A stretch of DNA of 42,562 bases, from NCBI RefSeq assembly GCF_017347095.1, contig NZ_JADPRZ010000029.1, positions 1-42,562 on the forward strand, written 5' to 3'. The notes under the pieces were generated by a model. That model did not search any database. It saw only the letters and a program-made list of their open reading frames with translations, and was not told the origin of the DNA. Both the position numbers and the translations under genes were made by a program. Shown piece by piece: positions 1 to 7,490 of the stretch. Positions within the stretch are counted from its first letter, which is position 1, and every line of letters begins with the position of its first letter. Origin of the DNA: Sporosarcina sp. E16_8. Its GTDB lineage: Bacteria > Bacillota > Bacilli > Bacillales_A > Planococcaceae.

Positions 1-13
1 GTAAAATACGAAA

Positions 14-140
14 GTAGATCCAGCGAAGGCGCCTTACAGCGGTAGCCGAAGCCATAAGACTGGCAGTGGTTTTCTGCCTGGCTTATGGCGGGAGGCATCC
101 GCAAGCGCCGAAGTGGTTTCAATGGAAACTTTCAGTCACA
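14..140. repeat. Dispersed repeat, family A (partial or variant copy)
   Basis: Contains the family signature: an AGCGAAGGCGCCTTA block, then a GGTAGCCGAAGCC block, an internal inverted pair (GCCATAAGACTGGCAG against CTGCCTGGCTTATGGC), then GGAGGCATCC and GCGCCG and a tail ending near CAATGGAAACT. The same ordered blocks recur at 1831-2070, at 10255-10408 (reversed) and in shorter form elsewhere in the window. There is no coding potential. The A/T-rich outer inverted ends seen in other copies are not clear here, so this copy may be truncated. Confidence 0.6.
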
Positions 141-208
141 ACTTTGATAGAGGACTTTTTCAGCGGCCTCCAGTCGAATGAGTGGTGTTTGTTTTTGGGT
201 GATTTATT

Positions 209-607
209 CTATAGGACCAATGATAACCAATAAATATGCTGAACTAGAACGACACTGTAAAGTAGAATTGCGGATCCGATTAATAGTTTTAGATACCTTT
301 TTGGTTCAATCTTTGTCAGTAAATAGAGTAAAACACAGGGCAAACTGATTTTAAGCGTGTAAAATCCCCAAATGCTTGTGTCGTAGATGAACGCCATTAA
401 TGGATTCGCTTCAGTGATATACTGGTTTTGGATGCCGAAATCGGTGAAGAATGAATCCGCAACGGTTAAAAGTAAAAGAAGAATCCCAGCGATAGTTAGT
501 ATTTTGCAAGCAGTAAATGTAACTCTTAGTTCTTGAATAGTAACGCCTCCCCTGTTGAGAATGGTTAAAGTTCTACATAGAGTTTGGGATAACTTGTGGG
601 TATTCAT
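209..607 (-). CDS. Small membrane protein, DUF5658-like
   Basis: Product of up to 132 aa with about three hydrophobic segments (roughly residues 33-50, 70-100 and 108-130). The stretch LLLLTVADSFFTDFGI followed by EANPLM resembles the DUF5658 membrane family, whose function is unknown. The ATG at 607 has no Shine-Dalgarno sequence. A strong AGGGGAGG (complement of 546-553) lies inside the frame, 7 nt before an in-frame ATT codon at 538-536, which would give a 109-aa protein starting just before the first membrane helix. The true start is therefore uncertain. It stands alone, divergent from corA, with repeats on both sides. The family assignment rests on pattern recognition only. Confidence 0.6.
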   Translation of the reverse strand: MNTHKLSQTLCRTLTILNRGGVTIQELRVTFTACKILTIAGILLLLLTVADSFFTDFGIQNQYITEANPLMAFIYDTSIWGFYTLKISLPCVLLYLLTKIEPKRYLKLLIGSAILLYSVVLVQHIYWLSLVL

Positions 608-651
608 ACTAGGATAATTAGAGTGCGAACAATGCGGTTAATGATTTTCTT

Positions 652-712
652 TTGTATACTATATAAATCGAGCGAAGGCATCCCTTAGCATTGTAGTGAA
701 TTCAATGGAATT
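652..712. repeat. Short family A repeat remnant
   Basis: ACTATATAAATCGAGCGAAGGCATCC followed by GTAGTGAATTCAATGGAATT carries both end blocks of family A with the middle missing. It lies just upstream of corA and may contribute A/T-rich promoter sequence. Confidence 0.5.
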
Positions 713-775
713 ATTTATGCAATTATATTTACTGCTTTTCAACAGGATTTGTGGAGTTAGAAAGAAGGTGTTCGT

Positions 776-1738
776 TTGATCCGAACGATGGGACTCACAG
801 AAGAGAACAAATTAATGTATGATTTCCCGCTAGAAGACATACATACTCGTCAATTCAAATGGTACTGGGTGGATTTTGAACAGCCAGATGAAGAAGAGTC
901 TTCTTTGTTGCATTCATTTTTTCAATTTCATCCTCTTACTATTGAAGATTGTTTGAACCGTCTTCAACGACCGAAATTGGATTATTATGATGACTATGCG
1001 TTCTTTGTATTGCATGCCATAAATCATGAAACGATAAAAGCTGAAGAGATAAATCTGTATCTCGGAAAAAACTATGTCATAACTTTTCATTACACGACGG
1101 TTCAGGGGCTAGAAAATGCGAGGGAAAAGATTATTCAGAATCCAGGGAAATGGAAGAAGGGACATGTTTTCGTTGCGCATCAGATCATGGATAAAGTCGT
1201 CGATGATTATTTCCCGGTACTTTATAAAATAGAAGATCATCTGGATGATATTGAAGACATGCTTTCGCCGTCAACGGTTCATTTATCAATGGACTCTGTA
1301 TTTGAAGTCCGTAGCAATTTATTGCGATTAAGGCGAACAATCTTGCCGATGCATGAACTTCTACATAGGGTAATAAACTCGGAACGGATAAAGTTATCCG
1401 CGAATGAACAAGCTTATTTTAGTGATATCTATGATAATTTGCTGCGACTTGGAGATATTCTTGAATCGAATCGGGAGCTAACAACCGATATTAGGGACAG
1501 CCAATTATCGATTAACTCGAATCAGATGAACCGTATTATGATGATACTGACGATTGTATCGTCCGTATTCATTCCCCTGACATTTATAGCGGGTGTGTAC
1601 GGGATGAATTTCGAGTTCATGCCGGAACTTACTTGGCGATATGGATACATCATCGTATTAATTGTTATGCTTGTAATAGGGACATCTATGTTGGCATTGT
1701 TTAAATATAAAGGTTGGTTGGGTATGTTTAAATCTTGA
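776..1738 (+). CDS. corA: CorA-family magnesium/divalent cation transporter
   Basis: 320 aa, the usual length for CorA. The N-terminal two thirds is the soluble cytoplasmic domain, with long acidic helical stretches around residues 120-245. Two C-terminal membrane helices follow (about 252-275 and 288-310). The pore signature GMN is at residues 276-278 (in GVYGMNFEF), directly after the first helix, as the family requires. CorA works as a homopentamer and passes Mg2+ (sometimes Co2+ or Ni2+) down its gradient. The TTG at 776 is chosen because AAGAAGGTG ends 5 nt before it; the ATG at 788 is the alternative. It is monocistronic, with an intrinsic terminator directly after it. Confidence 0.9.
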   Translation: MIRTMGLTEENKLMYDFPLEDIHTRQFKWYWVDFEQPDEEESSLLHSFFQFHPLTIEDCLNRLQRPKLDYYDDYAFFVLHAINHETIKAEEINLYLGKNYVITFHYTTVQGLENAREKIIQNPGKWKKGHVFVAHQIMDKVVDDYFPVLYKIEDHLDDIEDMLSPSTVHLSMDSVFEVRSNLLRLRRTILPMHELLHRVINSERIKLSANEQAYFSDIYDNLLRLGDILESNRELTTDIRDSQLSINSNQMNRIMMILTIVSSVFIPLTFIAGVYGMNFEFMPELTWRYGYIIVLIVMLVIGTSMLALFKYKGWLGMFKS

Positions 1739-1770
1739 ATGGTAGCCGTTTGTATGAATAGATTTATCGA

Positions 1771-1806
1771 AAGGCGTCAGCATCTACATAGCTGGCGCCT
1801 TTTTAA
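1771..1806 (+). terminator. Intrinsic terminator of corA
   Basis: AGGCGTCAGC and GCTGGCGCCT form a 10-bp stem with one wobble pair around an ATCTACATA loop, followed by TTTTT. It begins 33 nt after the corA stop codon. Confidence 0.85.
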
Positions 1807-1830
1807 TGTTGTTCTTCCTAGCTTTATAAA

Positions 1831-2070
1831 ACTATATATGTTGAACAAATAAATACTACATAGACTAAGCGAAGGCGCCTTAAAAGGGGTAGCCAACCGA
1901 ACAACGAAGAGTTCGGTTTGTATAATTTCTGCGTTCTTCGCAGAAATTATACAGTTAATGCCAAGAGTTTATCCCATATAGGTTAAAGGATATCTCATCT
2001 GGCTTAGGGCGGAAGGCATCCCCGAGCGCCGTAGCGAATTTAACGGAATCCTCTAATTCAAAATATATCT
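1831..2070. repeat. Family A MITE-like element, long copy
   Basis: Begins ACTATATATGTTGAACAAAT, runs through AGCGAAGGCGCCTTA, and ends with GGCATCCCCGAGCGCCG and a TAGCGAATTTAACGGAAT-type tail. The centre has two perfect inverted repeats: CCGAAC...GTTCGG, and TATAATTTCTGCG paired with CGCAGAAATTATA around TTCTT. There is no open frame. It fills most of the 443-bp gap between corA and the acyl-CoA dehydrogenase operon. The remainder of the gap holds the operator-like palindrome at 2128-2143. Confidence 0.65.
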
Positions 2071-2127
2071 ACTTGATTAATGAACTAGCAAGCATTAACA
2101 TATTGATTAGTTGATATATTCTGAACA

Positions 2128-2143
2128 TACCGACCGGTTAGTA
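2128..2143. promoter_or_regulatory. Palindromic operator, probable TetR-family site
   Basis: TACCGACCGGTTAGTA is a 16-bp near-perfect palindrome (consensus ACYRACCGGTYRGT) located 39 nt before the operon's first start codon. GC-centred palindromes of this kind are typical of TetR-family operators. The operon encodes its own TetR regulator at 4181-4750, so autoregulation released by an acyl-CoA or similar ligand is the natural reading. The pairing of site and regulator is inference. Confidence 0.6.
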
Positions 2144-2181
2144 CACATATTATTCATAGAATGAAAGGATGGAGATAGATC

Positions 2182-3408
2182 ATGAATTTTTCATACTCGG
2201 AAAAGACAATTGAATTGCAACAGAAGTTGACGGCATTTATGGAGGAATTTGTTTATCCAAATGAAAAGACTTTTGACGAACAGTTAAATGCACAAGAAAA
2301 TCGCTGGGCACAAAATCCGCCAATTATGGAAGAGTTGAAAGCGAAGGCACGCGAGAAAGGCCTATGGAACTTGTTTCTTCCTGACAGTGAACTGGGTGCA
2401 GGCCTTACCAATATAGAATATGCACCACTATGCGAAATTATGGGCCGTTCTCTAATTGGACCAGAAATATTTAACTGCAACGCGCCTGATACAGGGAATA
2501 TGGAAGTACTTGTGCGATATGGAACGGAAGCGCAGAAAAAACAATGGCTCGAACCGCTTTTAGATGGCGAAATTCGTTCATGTTTTGCGATGACTGAACC
2601 GGATGTCGCTTCAAGTGACGCAACAAACATTGAGTCAAGCATTAGTAGGGACGGGGACGCGTATATAGTAAATGGGCATAAATGGTGGACATCCGGAGCG
2701 GGAGATCCACGTTGTAAAGTGGCTATTTTCATGGGCAAGAACGATCCTAATGCTGCGCAATACGAGCAACAGTCGATGATTTTAGTGCCACTTGATACAC
2801 CCGGAGTCAAGATTGAGAGAATGCTTTCCGTATTTGGCTATGATCATGCGCCACACGGACATGCGGAAATCACATTTGACAATGTTCGTGTGCCAGTGGA
2901 AAACATGTTGTGGGCTGAAGGGAAAGGATTCGCGATCGCTCAAGGACGCCTAGGACCTGGGCGAATTCATCACTGCATGCGGTTAATTGGTGCTGCTGAA
3001 CGTGCGCTTGAAGAAATGTGTATTCGTGTCCAACAACGTTCTGCATTCGGGAAATCAATTGCGGAACAAGGCGTCGTTCGGGAATGGATTGCAGAATCGC
3101 GCATTGATATCGAACAGGCACGCCTTTTGACGTTAAAAGCAGCTTTTATGATGGATACGGTAGGCAATAAAGAAGCGAGAGCAGAAATCGCGATGATTAA
3201 AGTGACAGCACCGAATATGGCACTGCGTGTAATCGACCGCGCTATTCAGGCATTCGGTGGAGCGGGTGTAAGCGGAGACTATACATTGGCGGCACAGTGG
3301 GCGAATTCAAGAACGCTACGTCTCGCTGATGGACCCGATGAAGTACATCGCAATCAAATCGCACGACTGGAACTAAAAAAATATGCAGCTCACGGAAAGG
3401 GGAACTAA
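2182..3408 (+). CDS. Acyl-CoA dehydrogenase, ACAD10/ACAD11-like
   Basis: 408 aa, a full-length FAD-dependent acyl-CoA dehydrogenase: N-terminal helical domain, beta domain with [16 protein letters not shown] near residues 135-150, and a C-terminal helical bundle. Several stretches ([19 protein letters not shown], the [12 protein letters not shown] block, ADGPDEVH) look like the dehydrogenase domain of eukaryotic ACAD11/ACAD10 more than like short- or medium-chain enzymes. Where classical enzymes have the catalytic Glu of an EGT motif, this protein has Asp383 in [12 protein letters not shown]10/11 enzymes act on 4-phosphoacyl-CoA made by a fused APH-type kinase, and a separate APH kinase is encoded downstream at 5668. 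First gene of the operon, with SD AAAGGATGGAGA and only 2 nt to the next gene. Role in hydroxyacid breakdown is inferred. Confidence 0.85.
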   Translation: MNFSYSEKTIELQQKLTAFMEEFVYPNEKTFDEQLNAQENRWAQNPPIMEELKAKAREKGLWNLFLPDSELGAGLTNIEYAPLCEIMGRSLIGPEIFNCNAPDTGNMEVLVRYGTEAQKKQWLEPLLDGEIRSCFAMTEPDVASSDATNIESSISRDGDAYIVNGHKWWTSGAGDPRCKVAIFMGKNDPNAAQYEQQSMILVPLDTPGVKIERMLSVFGYDHAPHGHAEITFDNVRVPVENMLWAEGKGFAIAQGRLGPGRIHHCMRLIGAAERALEEMCIRVQQRSAFGKSIAEQGVVREWIAESRIDIEQARLLTLKAAFMMDTVGNKEARAEIAMIKVTAPNMALRVIDRAIQAFGGAGVSGDYTLAAQWANSRTLRLADGPDEVHRNQIARLELKKYAAHGKGN

Positions 3409-3410
3409 TT

Positions 3411-4184
3411 ATGACCGTACTTGACCTTTTTAAACTAACAGGGAAAACAGCAATCGTTACAGGCGGAGGCAGAGGACTTGGTGCGCAAATTGCAAGAGGG
3501 TTTGCGGAAGCAGGTGCAAACGTTGTGCTTTGTTCGCGCAATGTTGAAGCCTGTAGTGAAATGAGTAAAGAACTGGAAGCGCTAGGTGTTCGTTCGATGG
3601 GGCTTGAGTGTGATGTGACGAAACAGCAAGATGTAAAACGGGTAGTTGAAGAGACGATGGAGGTTTTTGGCACGATAGACATACTCGTCAATAATAGCGG
3701 GGCAACATGGGGTGCGACTGTTGTTGACATGCCGTATGAAGCGTGGAAAAAAGTAATGGACGTAAACGTTAATGGCACATTTTTGATGAGTCAAGAAGTT
3801 GGAAAAGTCATGATTGAACAAGGAAGCGGGAAAATCATTAATATAGCATCCGTTGCTGGATTGGGCGGGACGCATCCGAGCTTTATGGATACCATCGGCT
3901 ACAACACTAGTAAAGGGGCAGTCATTACATTTACGAAAGATCTCGCGGCGAAATGGGGGCAGCACAACATTAACGTCAATGCGATTGCACCCGGATTTTT
4001 CCCAACCAAAATGTCGAAAGCCACAATTGAGCAAGGGCATGAGTATATCTTGAATTCCACACCGTTAAACCGCTTAGGATCTGAAGAAGATTTAAAGGGC
4101 GTCGCATTATTCTTGGCTTCGAAAGCATCTGACTATGTGACAGGCGATATCCTGCTTGTCGACGGTGGAATGAGTACGTTATGA
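3411..4184 (+). CDS. Short-chain dehydrogenase/reductase (SDR)
   Basis: 257 aa, classical SDR. The cofactor motif TGGGRGLG is near residue 17, NNSGATWG (variant of NNAG) near 93, a catalytic Ser in INIASVAG near 145, and YNTSK holds the catalytic Tyr and Lys near 164-168. The C-terminal DGGMST ending is typical of FabG-like SDRs. It would oxidise a hydroxyl or reduce a keto group on an acyl-CoA or alcohol with NAD(P)(H). In the Pseudomonas levulinate pathway a dehydrogenase makes the 4-hydroxyacyl-CoA, so that is one candidate role here. It starts 2 nt after the acyl-CoA dehydrogenase stop and overlaps the TetR gene by 4 nt (ATGA), so it is translationally coupled. Confidence 0.85.
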   Translation: MTVLDLFKLTGKTAIVTGGGRGLGAQIARGFAEAGANVVLCSRNVEACSEMSKELEALGVRSMGLECDVTKQQDVKRVVEETMEVFGTIDILVNNSGATWGATVVDMPYEAWKKVMDVNVNGTFLMSQEVGKVMIEQGSGKIINIASVAGLGGTHPSFMDTIGYNTSKGAVITFTKDLAAKWGQHNINVNAIAPGFFPTKMSKATIEQGHEYILNSTPLNRLGSEEDLKGVALFLASKASDYVTGDILLVDGGMSTL

Positions 4185-4750
4185 AAGAGGAACTCACAAG
4201 ACAAAGCATTCAACTTTTTGAGCGTAAAGGCTTTAGCTCCACATCTGTTCAGGACATTGTAGATTCGCTCAGTGTGACGAAAGGGACATTCTATTATTAT
4301 TTTACAAGTAAAGAAACGCTTCTTATGGACATCCATCTTCGCTATATCGATGATTTATTAGCCAGACAAAAGAAGGTTTTAGACAGCGATGACAGCTGCC
4401 GAAATCAGCTTACGGAAATTGTTGGGTTGCTGATTAACGATATTCGGACACAAGGTTCAAGTGTGCGTGTCTACTTTAGGGAAATGCGTCATTTATCAGA
4501 GGAAAACAGTAGTGTCATAAAAAATAAACGAAGAATGTTCCATCTCACTATTGAGAAAATTATTAAGGAGGGGATCGAAAAGAAGGAGTTTCGAGAAAAT
4601 CTAGATCCTAAAATGACTACTTTTGCGATTCTGGGAGTTACAAACTGGAGTTATGAATGGTTCGACCCGACAGGTAATGTATCGTCAAAAGAACTTGCGA
4701 TTATGTATATGAATTTCATCTTACACGGAATTGAATTGAAGGGGGAATGA
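4181..4750 (+). CDS. TetR/AcrR-family transcriptional regulator
   Basis: 189 aa. The N-terminal helix-turn-helix spans about residues 20-48, with the family's FSSTSVQDIV, VTKGTFYYYF and SKETLL pattern. The remainder is the all-helical ligand-binding and dimer domain. It lies inside the operon, overlapping the SDR by 4 nt and abutting the hydroxyacyl-CoA dehydrogenase, so it is produced with the enzymes. It is the likely repressor acting at the palindrome at 2128-2143, with an acyl-CoA pathway intermediate as probable inducer, by analogy with FadR-type TetR regulators of Bacillus. Ligand and target are inferred. Confidence 0.85.
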   Translation: MKEELTRQSIQLFERKGFSSTSVQDIVDSLSVTKGTFYYYFTSKETLLMDIHLRYIDDLLARQKKVLDSDDSCRNQLTEIVGLLINDIRTQGSSVRVYFREMRHLSEENSSVIKNKRRMFHLTIEKIIKEGIEKKEFRENLDPKMTTFAILGVTNWSYEWFDPTGNVSSKELAIMYMNFILHGIELKGE

Positions 4751-5617
4751 ATGATGAGTTCGAATGAAATTAAGCATATTCTTGTTGTTGGAGCGGGACA
4801 AATGGGGCATCAGATCGCTATGCTGTGCGCGCTTGGAGGATACAGAACTTCATTGCAGGATGTAAATGTTGAAGCGCTGAAGGATGCAGAAAAGCGCTTG
4901 AAAAAGCGTATGGATAAATGGGTTGCAAGTGGGAAGTTAACTGCTGCTAGCAAGGAAGTTGCTTTTGAAAATCTCACGTTCACGGATAGTCTAGATGAAG
5001 CCGCGAAAGATGCAGATTTTGTAATCGAAGCGATTGTAGAAAAACTAGTTAGTAAACAGGAATTGTTTAGGGAATTGGACCGTCTTACACCGAAACATGC
5101 TATTTTAGCTACTAACAGTTCGACTATTGTCAACTCGTTGCTTGCAGAAGTAACAGAACGTCCTGATAAGGTTTGTAACGCACATTTCTTCTTCCCGCCA
5201 CTCGTAATGGAGTGTGTGGAAATCGTCATGAGCGAAGAAACGTCTGAAGAAACAGCACAAACTGCGTTGACTGTTTGTAAACAAATCGGCAAGGAGGGGA
5301 TCATCCTTCGAAAGGAAATTTCCGGCTTTGTCGCAAACCGTATATTAGGCGCTATTCATAAAGAAGCAATTGCCCTTTATGAAAATGGAATTGCTGATTT
5401 TAAAGATATAGATTTAATCGTGAAAAAATCGCTTGGGCATCCATTGGGACCGTTTGAACTTATTGATTTATCCGGCGCGGATGTTGTCAATTTTGTCATG
5501 CAACAGCAATTCGCGGAATCGGGAAATCAGGCAGGCAAGCCAGCTGCATGTATTGTGCAAAAAGTAGAGGCAGGTCATTTAGGACGTAAAACGGGACAAG
5601 GATTCTATTCCTATTAA
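4751..5617 (+). CDS. 3-hydroxyacyl-CoA dehydrogenase family protein
   Basis: 288 aa. The NAD-binding Rossmann motif VVGAGQMGHQIA is near residues 11-22 and SSTIV near 119. The catalytic His lies in NAHFFFPP (about residue 140) with its partner Glu in CVEIV, and GFVANRIL opens the C-terminal dimerisation domain. It oxidises L-3-hydroxyacyl-CoA to 3-ketoacyl-CoA with NAD+. The usual HFFNP motif reads HFFFPP, a change in the active-site loop that may reflect an unusual substrate. SD GAAGGGGGAA overlaps the end of the TetR gene; tandem ATGs at 4751 and 4754 are both possible starts. In this operon it would process the hydroxyacyl-CoA formed after phosphate elimination and hydration. Confidence 0.87.
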   Translation: MMSSNEIKHILVVGAGQMGHQIAMLCALGGYRTSLQDVNVEALKDAEKRLKKRMDKWVASGKLTAASKEVAFENLTFTDSLDEAAKDADFVIEAIVEKLVSKQELFRELDRLTPKHAILATNSSTIVNSLLAEVTERPDKVCNAHFFFPPLVMECVEIVMSEETSEETAQTALTVCKQIGKEGIILRKEISGFVANRILGAIHKEAIALYENGIADFKDIDLIVKKSLGHPLGPFELIDLSGADVVNFVMQQQFAESGNQAGKPAACIVQKVEAGHLGRKTGQGFYSY

Positions 5618-5667
5618 TCGTGGCTATTAGGGGTGAATTATATCCAAGAGAATAGGGAGTGATTAAT

Positions 5668-6732
5668 GTGGCAAAAACAACCAACGATACCATACCTGTC
5701 CGAAAGGGAGAAGGAATGGACGCAGAAGTCCTCATGCGATTTCTTCGGGAGAATTGTGCCGATTTACCAGAAGGTGAACTTGGAATTCGGCAGTTTGGAA
5801 CGGGCCATTCTAATTTAACCTATGAACTCGAAATTGGAACTTGGCAAGCTGTACTTCGACGTCCACCACTTGGTCCAGTTGCTGCGAAAGCACATGATAT
5901 GGAACGAGAATTCAGTGTATTATCTGCACTTCATCCTGTTTATCCAACGGCACCGAAACCACTTGTCTTTTGTGATGATCTAACTATCTTAGGTAGCCCA
6001 TTTTTCGTTATGGAAAGACGGCATGGAATTGTTCTTGATACAGTCTTTCCGATTGGTACGAATTCTACTGAAGAATTAGGAAGAAAAGTATCTGAAATTA
6101 TGGTCGATAAACTTGTGGAGTTACACGCAATTGATTACAAAAAAACTGCACTTGTTGAGATGGTCAAGCCGGATGGGTTCTTGGAAAGACAAGTTCATGG
6201 CTGGATTGGACGCTATGAAAAGGCGAAGACATCTGCTATTGAGGAGGTTGCAGCACTAACTTCATGGTTGCAGAAAAATCTTCCTGCATCAGCTGAACCA
6301 ACAATTATTCATTATGATTATAAAGTAAATAATGCGCTATTTTCACCTGATTATTCTGAGATGGCAGGATTGTTTGACTGGGAAATGACGACTGTTGGAG
6401 ACCCTCTTGCAGATGTCGGGGCGGCACTAAGTTACTGGATGCAGGCAGATGATCCGGATCAGCTACTGCATGGACTTGGTAAACCACCGATTACGATTCA
6501 AAAAGGATTTTTTACACGTGAAGAATTTATTGCGCGTTACGCGGAGAAAAGTGGACGGGATATGACGAACATTAATTATTATAGTACCTTTGCGTATTTT
6601 AAGCTCGCTGTCATTTGTCAGCAAATCTATTACCGCTATAAAAATGGACAAACGACAGATGTACGCTTCGCCCATATGGATAAATTCGTAGAGATACTAA
6701 TCAGGCAAGCGATGATTGGAACGACAAAATGA
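5668..6732 (+). CDS. APH-fold phosphotransferase, ACAD10/11-kinase-like (LvaA-like)
   Basis: 354 aa. Protein-kinase-like aminoglycoside phosphotransferase fold. The catalytic loop HYDYKVN gives His215, Asp217 and Asn221, and the metal-binding Asp237 is in FDWEMTTVGDPLADVG. The N-lobe has FGTGHSNLTYEL as the nucleotide loop and VLRRPP as the lysine-equivalent strand. The pattern is that of the kinase domain of ACAD10/ACAD11 and of Pseudomonas LvaA, which phosphorylate the 4-hydroxyl of hydroxyacyl-CoA, rather than of antibiotic-resistance enzymes. GTG at 5668 is chosen because TAGGGAGTG ends 6 nt before it; an upstream GTG at 5659 overlaps the SD. It overlaps the phosphatase gene by 4 nt. Substrate is inferred from operon partners. 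Confidence 0.82.
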   Translation: MAKTTNDTIPVRKGEGMDAEVLMRFLRENCADLPEGELGIRQFGTGHSNLTYELEIGTWQAVLRRPPLGPVAAKAHDMEREFSVLSALHPVYPTAPKPLVFCDDLTILGSPFFVMERRHGIVLDTVFPIGTNSTEELGRKVSEIMVDKLVELHAIDYKKTALVEMVKPDGFLERQVHGWIGRYEKAKTSAIEEVAALTSWLQKNLPASAEPTIIHYDYKVNNALFSPDYSEMAGLFDWEMTTVGDPLADVGAALSYWMQADDPDQLLHGLGKPPITIQKGFFTREEFIARYAEKSGRDMTNINYYSTFAYFKLAVICQQIYYRYKNGQTTDVRFAHMDKFVEILIRQAMIGTTK

Positions 6733-7490
6733 TGACTGTAACTAGACCAAAGCTTCATGTCATTCTTCAAAAAGAAGCTATTGTGCCGGAGTTGATTGAT
6801 AAAGATAAAGTGGCAGTTGTGTTTGATGTTTTACTTGCGACAACGACAATCGCCACGCTGCTTCATCACGGAGCAAAGGAAGTTATCCCTGTAATGAACG
6901 GGGAGGAAGCCTTGAGAGTAGCGGGGAGTTTTGAAAAAACGACGGTGATTATTGCCGGAGAATCTGAGGGATTAACCATTGAAGGTTTTGTTGATCCGCT
7001 ACCCTCTAAACTTAAACAAGTTGCTAAGGGAAAAACCATCATCCTTTCGACGACGAATGGCACCGTCGCTATTCGTCATGTCGCGAACGCCAAAAAGGTA
7101 TTCGCCGCCTCCCTTATAAATGGGCAAGCAGTTGCACAAAAAGTAGCAATAGAACATGTGGATGATTCAGTCATTTTAATCTGCGCCGGAACCATGAAGC
7201 AGTTTTCCCTAGAGGACTTTTACGGGGCAGGCTATTTCATTGATGAATTACTCCAACAAAATGAGTCGTGGGATCTGACGGATTCTGCGAAAGCAGCCTT
7301 GTATTTTTATAGGGGGAATAAAGAAAATTCCGTTTCGATACTCAAAACATCTTTAACAGGTCAGATGCTTATGCAAGCGCATTTAGAGGAAGATATACTT
7401 TATTCCGCTAGTAGAGGAATGATTGAGGTTGTACCTGAATTTGACAACGGGAATATGATTGTGAAAGGGGATAAAGCGATTGACTACTGA
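6729..7490 (+). CDS. ComB-family phosphatase (2-phosphosulfolactate phosphatase-like)
   Basis: 253 aa, near the usual ComB length of about 240. It carries the family blocks FDVLLATTTIATLLHHGA (about 31-48), IIAGESEGLTIEGF (about 75-88) and ILSTTNGTVAI (about 104-114), and CAGTMKQFSLEDFYGAGYF in the C-terminal half. ComB is an Mg2+-dependent acid phosphatase that makes 3-sulfolactate in coenzyme M or spore sulfolactate synthesis. No other sulfolactate gene (ComA, ComC or sulfite-related) is present. It overlaps the kinase by 4 nt and the next acyl-CoA dehydrogenase by 11 nt, which points to a role with phosphorylated acyl intermediates. The fold is secure; the substrate is not. ATG 6729 is used; ATG 6732 is equally possible. 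Confidence 0.78.
   Translation: MMTVTRPKLHVILQKEAIVPELIDKDKVAVVFDVLLATTTIATLLHHGAKEVIPVMNGEEALRVAGSFEKTTVIIAGESEGLTIEGFVDPLPSKLKQVAKGKTIILSTTNGTVAIRHVANAKKVFAASLINGQAVAQKVAIEHVDDSVILICAGTMKQFSLEDFYGAGYFIDELLQQNESWDLTDSAKAALYFYRGNKENSVSILKTSLTGQMLMQAHLEEDILYSASRGMIEVVPEFDNGNMIVKGDKAIDY

Noticed and set aside
2253..2810. Long minus-strand frame inside the first acyl-CoA dehydrogenase gene
   Set aside because: Antisense shadow of a clear enzyme gene, with a low-complexity Ser/Pro-rich translation and no ribosome-binding site.
5668..6732. Antibiotic-resistance aminoglycoside phosphotransferase
   Set aside because: The fold is shared, but the motifs and the operon with acyl-CoA enzymes match ACAD10/11-type kinases far better.
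6729..7490. Sulfolactate (spore or coenzyme M) biosynthesis locus
   Set aside because: Only the ComB-like gene is present; no phosphosulfolactate synthase, dehydrogenase or sulfite gene is near.
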